From Neopestalotiopsis rosae (Eukaryota; Ascomycota; Sordariomycetes; Amphisphaeriales; Sporocadaceae), in assembly GCA_023078685.1 (NCBI GenBank), contig JALGAS010000001.1, positions 6,076,001 through 6,140,000 of the forward strand: a DNA stretch of 64,000 bases, written 5' to 3'. The position numbers and the translations under genes are program-made. The notes beneath the pieces were generated by a model that saw only the letters and a list, made by a program, of their open reading frames with translations, was not told the DNA's origin and made no database searches. Shown in pieces: positions 33,400 through 44,818 of the stretch; within the stretch, counting starts at the first letter, position 1, and the number at the start of each line of letters is the position of its first letter.

Positions 33400-34087
33400 G
33401 CGACTCACTATTCGGTCACCTGGCCAAGCATCCGGAAAAGGCAGAGGTCTTCGACCGAGATCAGGAGATGGAATTCATTGGGATAGTGGGAGTCTTTCCA
33501 TTTGGGCGGGAAATCCAATGGTCAAGTGCCGACGACGTCTTGGTCGACGTCGGAGGCGGCAAGGGTCAAGCATCTCGGGCGCTGGCCAAGGCGCACCCGG
33601 AGTTGCACGGCAGAATCATCTTACAAGACCAGGCACTGGTCCTGAGCAGCGTGGACCAGGATGTCCACGCTGTGGTGAAGAAGACGATGGCTTACAACTT
33701 CTTTGATCCTCAGCCAGTAAAAGGTGAGATGACATGACCCGAAAATTTGAAAGCATTCGCTGATAAGAAATACTTTTAGGGGCCGCATTCTACTACCTAC
33801 GTCGCATTCTGTGCGACTGGCCCGATGCCGCTTGCAAACTCATATTGAAAAACCAAGCTGAGGCCATGGACTCTCACTCTCGTTTGTTAATCGCTGCTTT
33901 TGTTGTCCCCGAAGTTGGCTGTGATTTCTTGACGGCTGCCTCGGATGCTGTCATGATGACCTATGCAGGTAAAGAGCGAACAGAGGCCCAATTTCAACAC
34001 CTGTTGGAGAGCGTAGGCCTGTCTCTCACCCGCGTCTGGCAGAAGCCTGGGGAGCTTCAAGCAGTTGTAGAGGCTCGACTCGCGTAA
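33400..34087 (+). pseudogene. O-methyltransferase, 3' half (catalytic part, separated by 22.5 kb)
   Basis: Resumes after the second TAGGG copy: 33400-33723, intron 33724-33779 (GTGAGA..TTTTAG), then 33780-34087 to TAA. Reading through from the 5' half restores frame exactly across the target site; all pieces sum to 351 codons including stop. The part contains LFGHLAKHPEKAEVF, the SAM-binding glycine loop VDVGGGKGQAS, FYYLRRILCDWPD and the C-terminal LTRVWQKPGELQAVVEA, all standard for fungal O-methyltransferases. It lacks its own start codon and promoter. Because both halves are open and free of RIP transitions, the gene seems to have been functional until the insertion. Confidence 0.88.
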
Positions 34088-34890
34088 CATAAATTTATGG
34101 GTAGGTAGTGAAATTAGCATTTCTCCTCTATCGAAAAATTCAAAGCTCGTTGTTGACCTGCATCGTGTTTAAAAAAATTACTTGTTCTTAGGATTTCATA
34201 CAAAACAACATGTATGTTTTCTGTCAGAATGGGCAATCGAGCTTCCTATTTCCGTTGCCAATGAACTGCTCGTGTATGTTTTTGCTGAAAAGTGATACGG
34301 ACATCTACATGAGGAAATGTTCTCAGATCTCGATTAATGTGGAATGGCCAAATGGACTCAAAAATTTGTTCAAACACAAAAGTGGGAAATTGAAGTCACA
34401 AACATCCTAGTTCTAAGATGAGATGAGATCTTTGCCCTTTTCTTTTCTCATAATAATTTTCACAAACATCTAAACATGCAGATAGACGTCTGAGAGATGA
34501 AAATATTGGGGGAAGTGTGTAAACCCTGAGAATCTTCAAGTGTCGGACCTTATCGTACCATGCTGAGCCAGATTTTCCTTGCATGACGTCAGCCACGGAA
34601 ATTCATTAAGGTCGTATCAGACAGAATTCATCTAATAATTCATTTGCCGCAGTTATACAACCCAATTGCCGTACTTATCTAGTACCCTTGGAGTTTGTTG
34701 GGCAAAGCGAGGACCTGCCGAGATCCGCCCACAATTAGAGTTTACTTGGGTGATCAAGACCCACGATGGGGGCGCTGCATTGGTGTAATGAGTACCTCCC
34801 ACTCTTTGCTTCCTCCCGATTCCCCCTTCTTTCCTCTCTCTATCTCATTCTCGAGCCCGTCTAGCAGAGCCAGTTCTGAGAAAAAAAATC
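34088..34890. other. Intergenic, promoter of third P450
   Basis: About 800 bases after the O-methyltransferase stop. A CT-rich stretch around 34795-34865 lies just upstream of the P450 start, common in fungal promoters. No gene is recognised. Confidence 0.5.
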
Positions 34891-36919
34891 ATGGATCATT
34901 TTTGGATTCTCGCAAGGGCGCCTGTGCTTCTCTCGGTTTTCTTTGCTCTGCTCTCAAGTATTGTCATAATCTTCATACTGAACTCACCGCGAAGTTCCGA
35001 ACTAGAGAAGATACCACTTATCGGGGAAGATTTTGGAGGCGCAGAGCAGCGTAGAAAGGTGTTCCTCTCAGCTGCCCAGGACTTGTACAATAAGGGATAT
35101 AAAAAGTTCAAAGACAGGGCATTCCGATTAACGGGCACTGATGGTAAGGCAATGTTTGAAACTAGATACCAGCATCATAGCAGTACTGATGAGTCTCCAG
35201 GCGAAAGAATAGTACTTCCTCGTCGCTTGTTAGACGATGTGAAACGCATGCCTGATTCCCATATCAGTATCGAAAAGGCCATCGAGAAGGTATACACAGT
35301 GCTTTCCCTTGAGGGTCTTTTGTCCACACTAACGGTATTAGAGCAACGAAATTAAGTATACTGGCCTTGGAGGAAAGTCGAACGAAACTGAATTTCTGAT
35401 TCATCTGATACGTAGTGATCTTACGCACGGGCTGAGTAGGTTCAACACTCGGGTCATGTTGAAACACAATGCTGATGCTGAACTCACAGGCCGCGTGAAT
35501 CCACGGCTTGAATCAGAGGTTACGTGTACAGTAGCTGAAGAGCTGGGACCGTGCAATGACTGGACCGAAGCTATCATATACCAGAAGATGCTGCGCATAG
35601 TCGCGATTGCTTCTGGCAATATCTTCCTGGGTCCCGAACTGTGTCGGTCGGAAAACTGGATCGTGCCTGCGACCATGTATACCGTCGACCTATTCATAGC
35701 AATAGGCAAATTGAAGCAGTGGAGGAAGTGGACACGCCCCATCGGTCAATACTTCATTCCGGAGATCAAAAGCCTTCATCAGCATCGGAGGAAAGCCGTC
35801 GCCTGGTTGAGTCCGATCGTTGCAGAACGAAGGCAGATGATGGAGATGGGTCATGAGCTACCTGACGATATGCTCCAATGGATGATGAACAAAGCAGCAG
35901 ACTACAATATCAGCGATGAATCCCTTGCGTTGATACAGCTGAACCTCGGTTTAGCGGCGATTCACACTACCACTTTAACAACCACCCTCGTGTAAGTCTG
36001 TTAACTCAAAATCACGTGGCTGTCTGCCATTGACTCTAAACTTGGTGCAGGCTCTACGATATCGCAGTCCAGCCAGAGCTGGTAGAAGAACTTCGGCACG
36101 AGATCAAGTCGGTTATGGCTGCAAACGGTGGCCAATTGACTACTCACGCTCTCTTCGAAATGAAACTTCTCGACAGCGTTATGAAAGAGTCGCAAAGAAT
36201 TAACCCAGGAAACTTGGGTGAGCATAGAAAAAAACATCAACCATTGGGAGTCAAAGACTAAGAAGACCAAAAGTCCGGTTCATTCGTGTTGTAGAAAAAC
36301 CTGTCACGCTCAGCGACGGTACTCATCTACCGGCTGGCACTCATATCGAATCGGCTCACGCGAGCATCGTTCAAGATGCAAATTTGTACTCCAACCCGGA
36401 GGTAAGAATATATCGATCAACGTGGAAGTTCCAGAACCTAATACTCATATTTTATGCACAGTCTTTCGATGGCCATCGTTTCATGAATCTCCGCGCTGGC
36501 GCAATCCCAGACCCGTTGGGGTACAAGAACAGGGAGCAGTATCAATTTGTTACAGCTACAAAGGATTTCATGGCCTTTGGCTACGGGCGGCATGCGTGGT
36601 GAGTCACCTATTATCCTAACCCACTCTAGATCTCCTTATCACTCCTTTGAGTGCCCGTACCAGTGTACCCATTGCCTCGTATCCCACCAATTCAATTACG
36701 CTCATGACACTGTACAACGGAAAGCTAACTGGCAGTATAACAAGTCCTGGACGGTTTTTTGCTGCCAATGAAATCAAACTGATACTGGCTCGGATCCTGC
36801 TTGAATACGAGTTCAGGATGCCAAACGGCTTGACTGAACGCTATCCAAACCTGAATATGGGGCTCGACTCCCTGCCTGATCCAACTAGAGCGCTCATGTT
36901 CAAGCGCTTCAACGCATGA
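34891..36919 (+). CDS. Cytochrome P450 monooxygenase (third)
   Basis: Six exons: 34891-35289, 35342-35991, 36051-36217, 36274-36401, 36462-36598, 36745-36919; introns 52, 59, 56, 60 and 146 nt with GT..AG ends; joined frame 551 codons. N-terminal membrane anchor (APVLLSVFFALLSSIVIIFIL). Seen: KYTGLGGKSNETEFLIHLIRSDLT, IHTTTLTTT in the I helix, ExxR as KESQR, and a canonical haem loop FGYGRHACPGRFFAANEIK whose cysteine codon is built across the last splice (TG|T). C-terminal ILARILLEYEFRMPNG resembles the 7774-9686 gene. It is a microsomal monooxygenase, likely part of the same tailoring set as the neighbouring P450s and the O-methyltransferase; substrate unknown. Confidence 0.9.
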
Positions 36920-37319
36920 TACTGCATTTCACCAAATTTAAGCTAGATTCAAGCCTTCTGGAGGAAATTTTCCGGGGAAACAAAACAGAAAGGGGCTTAG
37001 TTTGTTCGTTTGTTCAGAGTTATCTATTTACTTCTTGTCCATCCATGAAAAAATATGCCCTCCCACTCTTATTTCGAGGCTTGATTTCTAACTTTCCCAG
37101 CTTAGCATAGAGCTTTCTATAGGGTAGGTATTATAATGTGCTGCAGCACACCTAGCTATAAGCAAATAATTCATCCACGATCTAGTGTTCACAGAAATAC
37201 AGAGAATTCTCCAGCAACTACATTTTCTTTGAAATATTTTCAAATAAAACCGCGTAGGAATACGATTTACCCCAATGCAAAGTGATCAGAGTTGCATTTA
37301 AACGCTGTTGTTTAATCAA
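36920..37319. other. Intergenic, nothing seen
   Basis: 400 bases between the third P450 and the tRNA-Gly gene. A segment near 37085-37125 (TTTCCCAGCTTAGCATAGAGC) closely resembles 958-990 near the first gene, a short dispersed similarity of unknown meaning. Confidence 0.5.
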
Positions 37320-37390
37320 GCACTAGTGGTTTAGTGGTAAAATCCATCGTTGCCATCGATGGGCCCCGCGTTCGATTCGCGGCTAGTGCA
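37320..37390 (+). tRNA. tRNA-Gly (anticodon GCC)
   Basis: 71 nt. Acceptor GCACTAG pairs with CTAGTGC, discriminator A. Anticodon stem CATCG/CGATG closes the loop TTGCCAT (anticodon GCC). T arm CCGCG-TTCGATT-CGCGG is perfect. No intron. No encoded CCA, as in eukaryotes. Confidence 0.95.
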
Positions 37391-37703
37391 GGGAAATATC
37401 TTTTTGCCGTTTGTGTCTATTGTTGGTTTTCAAGAAGTTGCATTTTTCTCCTTCCATATTTTTTCCTTGCCGGTTTGCGACTCGGGAGCAACTGGAATCT
37501 CGCCTCTCGAGCGCAAGCGTGCTTGTCCCAGGTGCCTGGTGAGTGGCTTCTTAGAGCCTGCCAAATAAAACCTGACAGTGGGGGGGAAGCCCGATAAGCC
37601 CCGCCCCCGCCAAAGATTCTAACCTTAGCGATAAGACAAAAAAAAAGTCCAGGGACCAAGCCAGCGACAACACCAAAACAAATTCTTGACAAAGATTTTC
37701 ACG

Positions 37704-39012
37704 ATGGCGCCCTACGACGACAGCGACTCCTCTGGCGGAGAAGAAGTCGATTACACAGAGACCAGTGTTCTCCTGGGCTATGCCTCCAAGGATGCTGATG
37801 ATGATACCATCAGCCGTTTAGGAGGCCGGCCGGTGAGTTTGCGCCCGTGCCCGCGGCCCTTTCGTGGCCACGTCTTGTAAATACTCAGCCGTGATGTAGG
37901 ATTGGCTCGATCCCGAACAGCCGGCCTCCGCTGCCCTTGCTCGATGCAAGCTGTGCAAAGATCTCATGGTCCTGCTCCTTCAGCTGAATGGAGAACTCCC
38001 AGACCGATTCCCTGGACACGAGCGGCGGCTCTATGTCTTTGCCTGCAAAAAGAAGAGCTGTCGCAGAAGAGATGGAAGCATACGTGTCATAAGAGGAGTG
38101 CGCATTGAACCAGGCAGCAAAGCGGCGTCGACAAAAAAGGCTCAAAAAGAAGAGAAACCGGTAGTCAAAGAGGAGCCGAAGCCTCAGCCGAAACTCGGCG
38201 AGGCACTATTTGGAGCGAAGGGTCTGGGATCCGCCTCGAACTCGGCCAACCCGTTCGCGACGTCGGGCTCTGCGCCCAGCAATCCATTCGCAAGTGGTGC
38301 AAACCCGTTCAGCACCCCGAAGCCCGAAGCACCCAAGCTGGCGGAAGAGACCAGCAAAACTGAAGTTAAGGAGGCGGTCGAGGCTCTCCCCAAATCTTTT
38401 GCCGAGACTCTCTCTCTCACCAACCCCCAGAAAGACCAAGGCCCTCCCCCGGCTCCGGAGCCCTGGCCCACGGAGAAGGACCAGCCTGCCCCTTACCCGA
38501 TCTCGTACCTGGCGGACGCCGACTACGAGACTCTTGACCCGACACCACCACCGATTCCCCAAGCTACGAGAATGGATCTGGACGAGCCAGGATCCTCTGC
38601 CGGCGGCGGAAAGGAAGATCGCGAAGTTTTCGAGTCTGTTATGGATGGCGACTTCCAGAAGTTTGCCGACAGACTTGCCCAAAATCCCGAGCAGGTGATT
38701 CGGTACGAATTTGGCGGTCAACCTCTGCTGTACTCTAAGACGGACGCGGTCGGTCAGCTACTGGGCGGCAACCGTTCAATGCCACGATGTGGTAACTGCG
38801 GCAGCGCCAAGACCTTTGAAGTCCAGCTGACGCCCAACGCCATCGCCGAATTAGAGGCCGAAGAGCTCAGCCTCGAGGGCATGGACTGGGGTACCATCGT
38901 TGTTGGTGTCTGCCAATCGGACTGCCAGGCTCGCGGCGTGGCTGACGGTGAGGCTGGATACCTCGAGGAGTGGGCCGGCGTACAATGGGAAGAGTTGTCG
39001 GCTAAGAGGTAA
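37704..39012 (+). CDS. Tsr4/PDCD2-like protein (40S ribosomal protein chaperone)
   Basis: Exons 37704-37832 and 37900-39012, intron 67 nt (GTGAGT..TGTAG), 413 codons. The N-terminal part reads TSVLLGYA, then LGGRP-DWLDPEQP across the splice, then CKLCKDLMVLLLQLNGELP, ERRLYVFACKKKSC: the PDCD2 N-terminal signature with its Cys pairs. A Pro/Ala/Lys-rich linker (about residues 110-210, with NPFA/NPFS repeats) precedes the C-terminal domain with KFADRLAQNPEQVIRYEFGGQPLLYS, PRCGNCGSAKTFEVQLTPNAI, MDWGTIVVGVC. Yeast Tsr4 works with Rps2 during 40S maturation and 20S pre-rRNA processing. The start at 37704 fits the family better than Met at 37686. Housekeeping gene, no sign of damage. Confidence 0.9.
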
Positions 39013-40825
39013 AAATCGATCGTGGGCATGGGGATCTGGATAATCAGGCCTTGGGACAAAAGGTTGCCAGCATTGGTAGCGATGCGGAATGAATGAAGAG
39101 ACATGAATACATCAAATGATAGATCTGACTGATTTCCAGTTGATTGCACTACGGGATTCTGAATTGACTAAGTCGTGTGCGCTCATCAATGTCTTCTCAC
39201 TCGCCTTGACGCTCTGCTATTCCGCAATGAGATGTTCAAGCGATCAAAACATAGATTGCCGCACATAGCTATTAGTCGCGAATGCTTGCCCAGTCAAGTC
39301 ATTGGACCGAATGAGCTAACCCAGCTTGTATCAACAACTATCCAAAGTGTCTTTGATGAACACCGAAGTCCATGTTAAAGTGGGGTGCTTTTTGCGGTAC
39401 TCGTACCTATCTCTATGTATGTCTTGTGAACATGTGGAGTATTTATCATGATGCAACAGCTTGTAAACGATTTTGATACGTGATGGTGATTCTAAAAGTA
39501 CCGTTGCATCGCACAAGAGCAACATGATACAGTCCTAGCATGAACGGCGCAATTGATACTAAGGTGACATTGATTGAATTTCACAATATGTAAGCGTCTG
39601 ACGGTGCTACTTTTGGACTATTCAAGATTCATGTTGGCCGTCTCAAGTGTTTTTATGTGGACACCCGAATATTTGCTTGGCATCGATTTTATGGTACGAT
39701 GAACAATTTGATCATAGAATTGGTATCTGGACTTTAACCATGGACGCGACATCGTCAAATGGCTGCAATGCTTGCACGCCATTTTGATATGAACAAGGAG
39801 GATGTTCAAACGTACCTAGGTACCCAAGTGACATTTTATACCAAACATTTCTATTTGGTGCTGGAACACTCTATCCAACCTATGATGCTGACCATGCGAC
39901 CGGATAACGGCTGTTTTGGAAATGCCAAGAGGGAGCCAAGCCATGTTCACTGCGCATTTACAGGAGAGCACGGAAATCGGCTTTGATACAATGCGAACGG
40001 TGTCGCGAGCGGTTGCAATCGATCACGGGAATTGCAAGACTTTATGGGTATTTGATCAAATAGGCACGCGATGATGCCCACGGCATCGAATATTCGATTC
40101 CAGGTATTATCATGATTGACTGCCGCAGAGTCTGGACATGAACATCAATACAGCCATATGGTAGCTATTCTCGAGAAAGGCCTTGGCAGGGATCGACCAC
40201 AGCGAATGAGGTTGAAACATGTCAGCTGCTCAACGGCAATTTCCTGCCGGCAGACCCTGGTGCTACGGTGCCAAACACATGACATCAGCGCCAGTGATTG
40301 GTGGTATGATTGGGGTGTGATTGGTGCGCACGGGAATCTGCAAATGTCTCTGGTAGCAGAGGACCCGGCATTGCCATAGAATGCTCCAGCCAATACAGCG
40401 GCGTATCGGTGCGACACAGCAGATTGTCCAGCGCTTGGAAAGCTTAGCAACTGCGCAGAGCTAGCACCAATAGTGCAGCGTTAGCGCAGAAGTCTATCTG
40501 GGCCAGCTACCGAGCTTAAACTGGAAGCAGCTTGACTTGCTTGACAAGCTCGAGCTCAGCTGCCCAAAGCTGCCGTGGGAAATTGAATTGACGACATTGT
40601 TTTTCTCCTGCGACAGTCAAAAAATTCCATCCCGCATTCCAAAGGGGAAGCTTTTGATTCTCTCCCTCCCAATATCATCAACCTCTCTTCTGAGACTTCA
40701 GCGCTCTGCGGATGCTGCCAGTAACGTCTTGACGGCAGCCACCCAAGAGTCATCTCCATCATCACCTTTTCTGGGGTCGCATTAAGCTTAAAGCAGCATC
40801 TCAGCAGATCGATCCACCTCCCAAC
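39013..40825. other. Long intergenic stretch, no gene supported
   Basis: About 1.8 kb. Open frames of 60-100 codons on both strands (for example 40116-40379 and 40145-40450) lack splice partners, domains or signal peptides. It should include the promoter of the Pns1-like gene. Nothing else was identified. Confidence 0.5.
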
Positions 40826-42581
40826 ATGGCGTACAATCCCTCGGGCGGCCCAGAGGGAGCCAACTACTACAACGGCGGCGGCCAGCAAGCTCCAAACAAC
40901 GGTTACTATCAACAACAGCAACCACCGCAACAATACAATCAACAACCCTACACAGAGGGACAATATGGGCAACCACCCCCGGGAGGTCCTCAGCAGAATT
41001 ACAACCAAAACTATGGGGAGAAGCCCATGTTTGAGCAACAATTCAAGATTGAGAAGCCAAAGTGGAATGATCTCTGGGCTGGCATTCTGGTACGACTACT
41101 CGCGCACAGCTCTCTAGCTCCTGTCGGTGAATTGCGACGATTTGATAGCTGACATGCATCATTATAGCTTATTCTTGTCTTCCTCGGTTTCGCAGCTGTT
41201 TCCGGGATTTCTCTTCACGGCTACGGTAAGTCGCAATTGACCCAAGTAGCTACATTGGCCTCTGTGACAATCTGCGATTCGATGCTGATTCTCACCTTGT
41301 ACAGCCAACACTCGCAACATCAACGGCGGCGGCATCTACAATGGCGCACAGTCGGTTGGCCTCAACACCAACACCATTGTACTCTTCATCTTCTGCCTGT
41401 GCATCGCCTTCTTCTTCAGCTACGCCTATGTCTGGCTCGCCCGACTGTTTCCAAAGACATTCATCTGGATCACTGGCATACTGAACATTGTGTTTGGTCT
41501 GGTCACCGCCATCTACATGTTGTCGCGCCACTACTATTCTGGCGGCATAGTATTCCTCATCTTTGTCGCCTTTCTCATATTTGCATTCATCTCGTGGATT
41601 CCCAGAATCCCTTTCAGCGCCTTGATGTTGACGACCTCGGTCGATGTCTCGAAGCGGTATGGTCACGTCTATCTCGTGAGCTTGCTCGGAGGCATTGTCG
41701 CGACAGCTTTCGCCGCATGGTACAGTGTTACCTTTGTCGCCGTCTATGTCAAGTACGAACCTGGACAAAACTCGTCCTGCAGCGCTAGTGGTGGTGGGTG
41801 CAGCTCGGCCAAAGTTACTGGCTTGATTGCTTTCATCACATTTGCAATGTATTGGATCTCGGAATGGTTGAAGAACACCATTCACACCACCATCTCGGGC
41901 GTTTACGGATCGTGGTACTTTGCTCCCCACAACCCACCGCAAGGTGCCACTCGTGGTGCACTGAAGCGATCCTTGACCTACAGCTTTGGCAGCATCAGTT
42001 TCGGTAGCTTGATTGTCGCCATCATCAATTTCCTGCGGCAGATGTGCTCAGTCGCCCGACAAAGCGAGGCTAGCCAGGGAGATATCATCGGTACCGTTAT
42101 GTTCTGCATTTTGGGGTGCCTCATTGGACTATTGGACTGGGCCGTCACGTTTTTGAATCGATATGCTTTCTCGTACATTGCCCTGTACGGCAAGGCATAC
42201 ATTCCCGCGGCCAAGGATACCTGGAACATGATCAAGCAGCGCGGTATTGATGCTCTGGTAAACGAGTGTCTCATTGGACCTGTGCTCAGTATGGGCGCCA
42301 CCTTTGTCGGCTATGCATGTGCTTTGATGGCCTTCCTCTACCTGGTCTTTACGGATCCTCCCTACAACTCTGATGGCAGTTTTACTCCGGTCGTTGTTGC
42401 CTTTGCTTTCCTTATTGGCTTGCAGATTTGCAACATTTTTACCACTCCAATCAGCAGCGGAATCGACACCCTTTTCGTGGCCATGTCGTGGGAACCAGAG
42501 GTACTCTACAGAGAACATCCCGAATTGTATCAGGAAATGTGCAGAGTGTATCCTCAGGTTCAACAGGCCATCCACCCTTGA
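40826..42581 (+). CDS. Pns1/CTL-like transporter (choline transporter-like family)
   Basis: Exons 40826-41089, 41168-41225, 41305-42581; introns 78 and 79 nt; 532 codons. The N-terminus (residues 1-75) is a Gln/Asn/Pro/Tyr-rich cytosolic tail, followed by KPKWNDLWAGIL, the usual entry into the first helix. About ten hydrophobic segments follow, with family blocks such as KTFIWITGILNIVFG, RIPFSALMLTTSVDV, SYTFGSI (here SLTYSFGSISFGSLI), FLNRYAFSYIALYGK and the C-terminal TLFVAMSWEPEVL. The family sits in the plasma membrane; in yeast Pns1 is not an essential choline carrier, so the substrate remains open. The gene looks intact. Confidence 0.92.
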
Positions 42582-42820
42582 TGGAATATCGCGAAGGTCC
42601 GCTCCTGGGCTGCACAATATCCGGCGGGATTCATGAACTAAGCTCTCTCGTAAGCAAGGTTGCACGTTTTTACAACACAATGGGCTCCAATGAGGGAAGA
42701 CGGTTGCATTTATTATAGTGCAGTGAATACGAATGATGACACTAGCTTCTTACATGTCCTCCCAGTTTTGGGTCGTGAAGTGATGAGGGCAGGACTCCAT
42801 GCTCATTGATACCGCTACAA

Positions 42821-44120
42821 CTATTTGGACTTTGGCTTCTTTTGGTTCTGTTCGATTTTCTTCACCAGCCAGTCCTCTTTCCAATTCCAACCCATTGCCA
42901 TCGTGGTAGCAGGCCCCAGGAGAACCGAAAAAAGGGTAATATTGATAATGGACATTGCGTTATCATATGTTGTAAATTTGCCATTCACGTAGCGCACCGT
43001 GTCTGCAACCACTAGGTAACAAAATACTAGTGACGACACGTAAATGACCCATAAATCCCACTGGAAGATGTAACTGCAAGTGTTCAACATGAGCGCGAGA
43101 CCAAAATGCAGCTAATTTGATTCACTTACTGAAGTCCAAGCACTGTACTTTCCTTCCACATGCTCTTGTTGGGAAGAAAGACATAGCTCAGGGTGAGTTG
43201 TGGGTTGTCAGATGTCAAGCAGACGTAGAATGTGGCAAACTGGGTCACCATTGAGACGATGCCAATGGCTAGATAAATCCGCTTGAGGTACTTGACATCG
43301 GCTGGCCTTTTCGAGTCACTGCCTCCTGAGGCTACAAACGAGGAAAACAAAGGCAACAACAGATTAGGAATCGCTGGAGAGACCTGCCACAGCGCCGTCA
43401 AGTTCTGGGTAACGTCTGCATCGCCCCAGGGGATGTAGAGAGCAATCGTGGGGACAAGGTATCCTATAAGGAGGGCTGGTAGTAAGGCTTTGGCTTGGCC
43501 GCGTGGAAGTGCCCTGCCCTCACTCAGGTAACTGTCATTTCGTGAGATCACAGCGTAGGCGAGGTAGAAGAGTGGTATAATCGCCGCCCCCGCCACAGTC
43601 TGGTAGAAGATGGCCCAAACCGCCGTGCTACGAAAACAAAGGTGAGCGCAACTCAGAAAGAAAAAGGGAAAAAAAGTGACGCGACGAAAGTCTAGGGTCA
43701 AGAAACTCACTAGCTTATGATCCTGCCGCGATTGCGCAGCCGGGACGCCTCCACGTTCCAAATGGCGAGGATGCCAAAGAAGTTGACGAGAAAGTGGATC
43801 TGCTGGAGCCGAACGCCCTGATCGAACCCGGCCGGGCCGGCAATAAAGGCCGGGACCAGCCAGTGGAACACAAAGTCAATCGCGGCGACGCCCGTGTACG
43901 TCTGCTTGATGGGCGTGCCGTCGGCCCACTGCCCGTTGGCAACAACCTTGTCAAAGTCGACGGGCACCCCGTTGAGGGCGTTCTCGACGCGCAAGAAGTA
44001 GAAGCCCGCGATGGAAAAGAGGGCGAAGATGGTCACGGTCAGCGCCTGGAGGGGCCGTCTGCCGCCAGGGTACGCTGACGGCGCGGGGCCTGGCGGGGTG
44101 GGTTTGCTTGGTTGGGGCAT
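42821..44120 (-). CDS. Multi-pass membrane protein of unknown function
   Basis: Exons 44120-43711, 43627-43130, 43073-42821; introns 83 and 56 nt with GT..AG ends; 386 codons. Met at 44138 is an alternative start. About eight hydrophobic helices are visible (TVTIFALFSIAGFYFLRV, AAIDFVFHWLVPAFIAG, IHFLVNFFGILAIWNVEASR, AVWAIFYQTVAGAAIIPLFYLAYAV, LLPALLIGYLVPTIALYIP, and three more). The tail is basic (KKIEQNQKKPKSK), suggesting a cytosolic C-terminus. I do not recognise the family securely; similar proteins occur widely in ascomycetes in my memory, but no enzyme motif is seen. Neighbouring genes run in other directions and give no functional link. Confidence 0.78.
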
Positions 44121-44138
44121 CGCACGCTTCCGAATCAC

Positions 44139-44818
44139 CTGGTGGAAGATGAGGTGATATTGTCAGAGACTCAGATATCCAGACGATTGACACAAGTAGG
44201 AGGAATATCCGTTTTAGTCTTATGGAACGAAGGTTTAATGCATGGTCTCGATCATCTACTTGGGGTATTTATACGCTGCAGTTGTCGCGTTGGTTGCAAC
44301 TTGAAAGGATTCGGCCCCTCTTTTTCTCCTGCTGTGCCTCTGCGCTACTCAGGTATATACGAGTAGGGCAGTAGAGCAGAACTTATATACGGACTGAGCA
44401 GTAGGGAACAAACGTGGCTCATAGGTGCAAGTCTAAGACTTCGCGCAGATACTAAAACCAGCGCCATCGATTCACCCTCGCGCACTCAATCCATCCCATC
44501 GCAGGAGACAAAAGTCAATCGTGGAATGGGTCAATTGATGGAAACTTAGCGACGTGGGCTTCCAAGTTCGCAGCTTTCCGGTGCCCTTGTCTCAACAATG
44601 GGCATTCATCGACCAACAATGAATCCATTGTGGCAGCATGCCATGAAACTCGCTGGCTACAATGCCTCAGGCCGAAGACAATGACATTCGCGGCAGAGGT
44701 ATATAAGCCCGGTCACGTGTCAATCATGCAAGGGAATGTCAAACCGCTTCAACCAAAGAGTACGTTCTCTGCTCCACTCATCCCTCTCAATACACTTTGT
44801 TCCACCGCAGTCTTCAAA
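44139..44818. promoter_or_regulatory. Intergenic region with TATA box for the 44819 gene
   Basis: TATATAAG at 44700-44707 lies about 110 bases before the ATG at 44819. This rules out the in-frame Met at 44630 as the start. The left part serves as promoter of the membrane protein gene on the minus strand. Confidence 0.55.

Noticed and set aside
40116..40450. Overlapping 87- and 101-codon frames on both strands
   Set aside because: Mutual shadows with no recognisable feature; the stretch reads as non-coding.
42821..44138. Assignment of the membrane protein to a terpene cyclase or indole-diterpene cluster
   Set aside because: Helix pattern alone suggested it; no motif of those enzymes is present and no cluster partner lies beside it.
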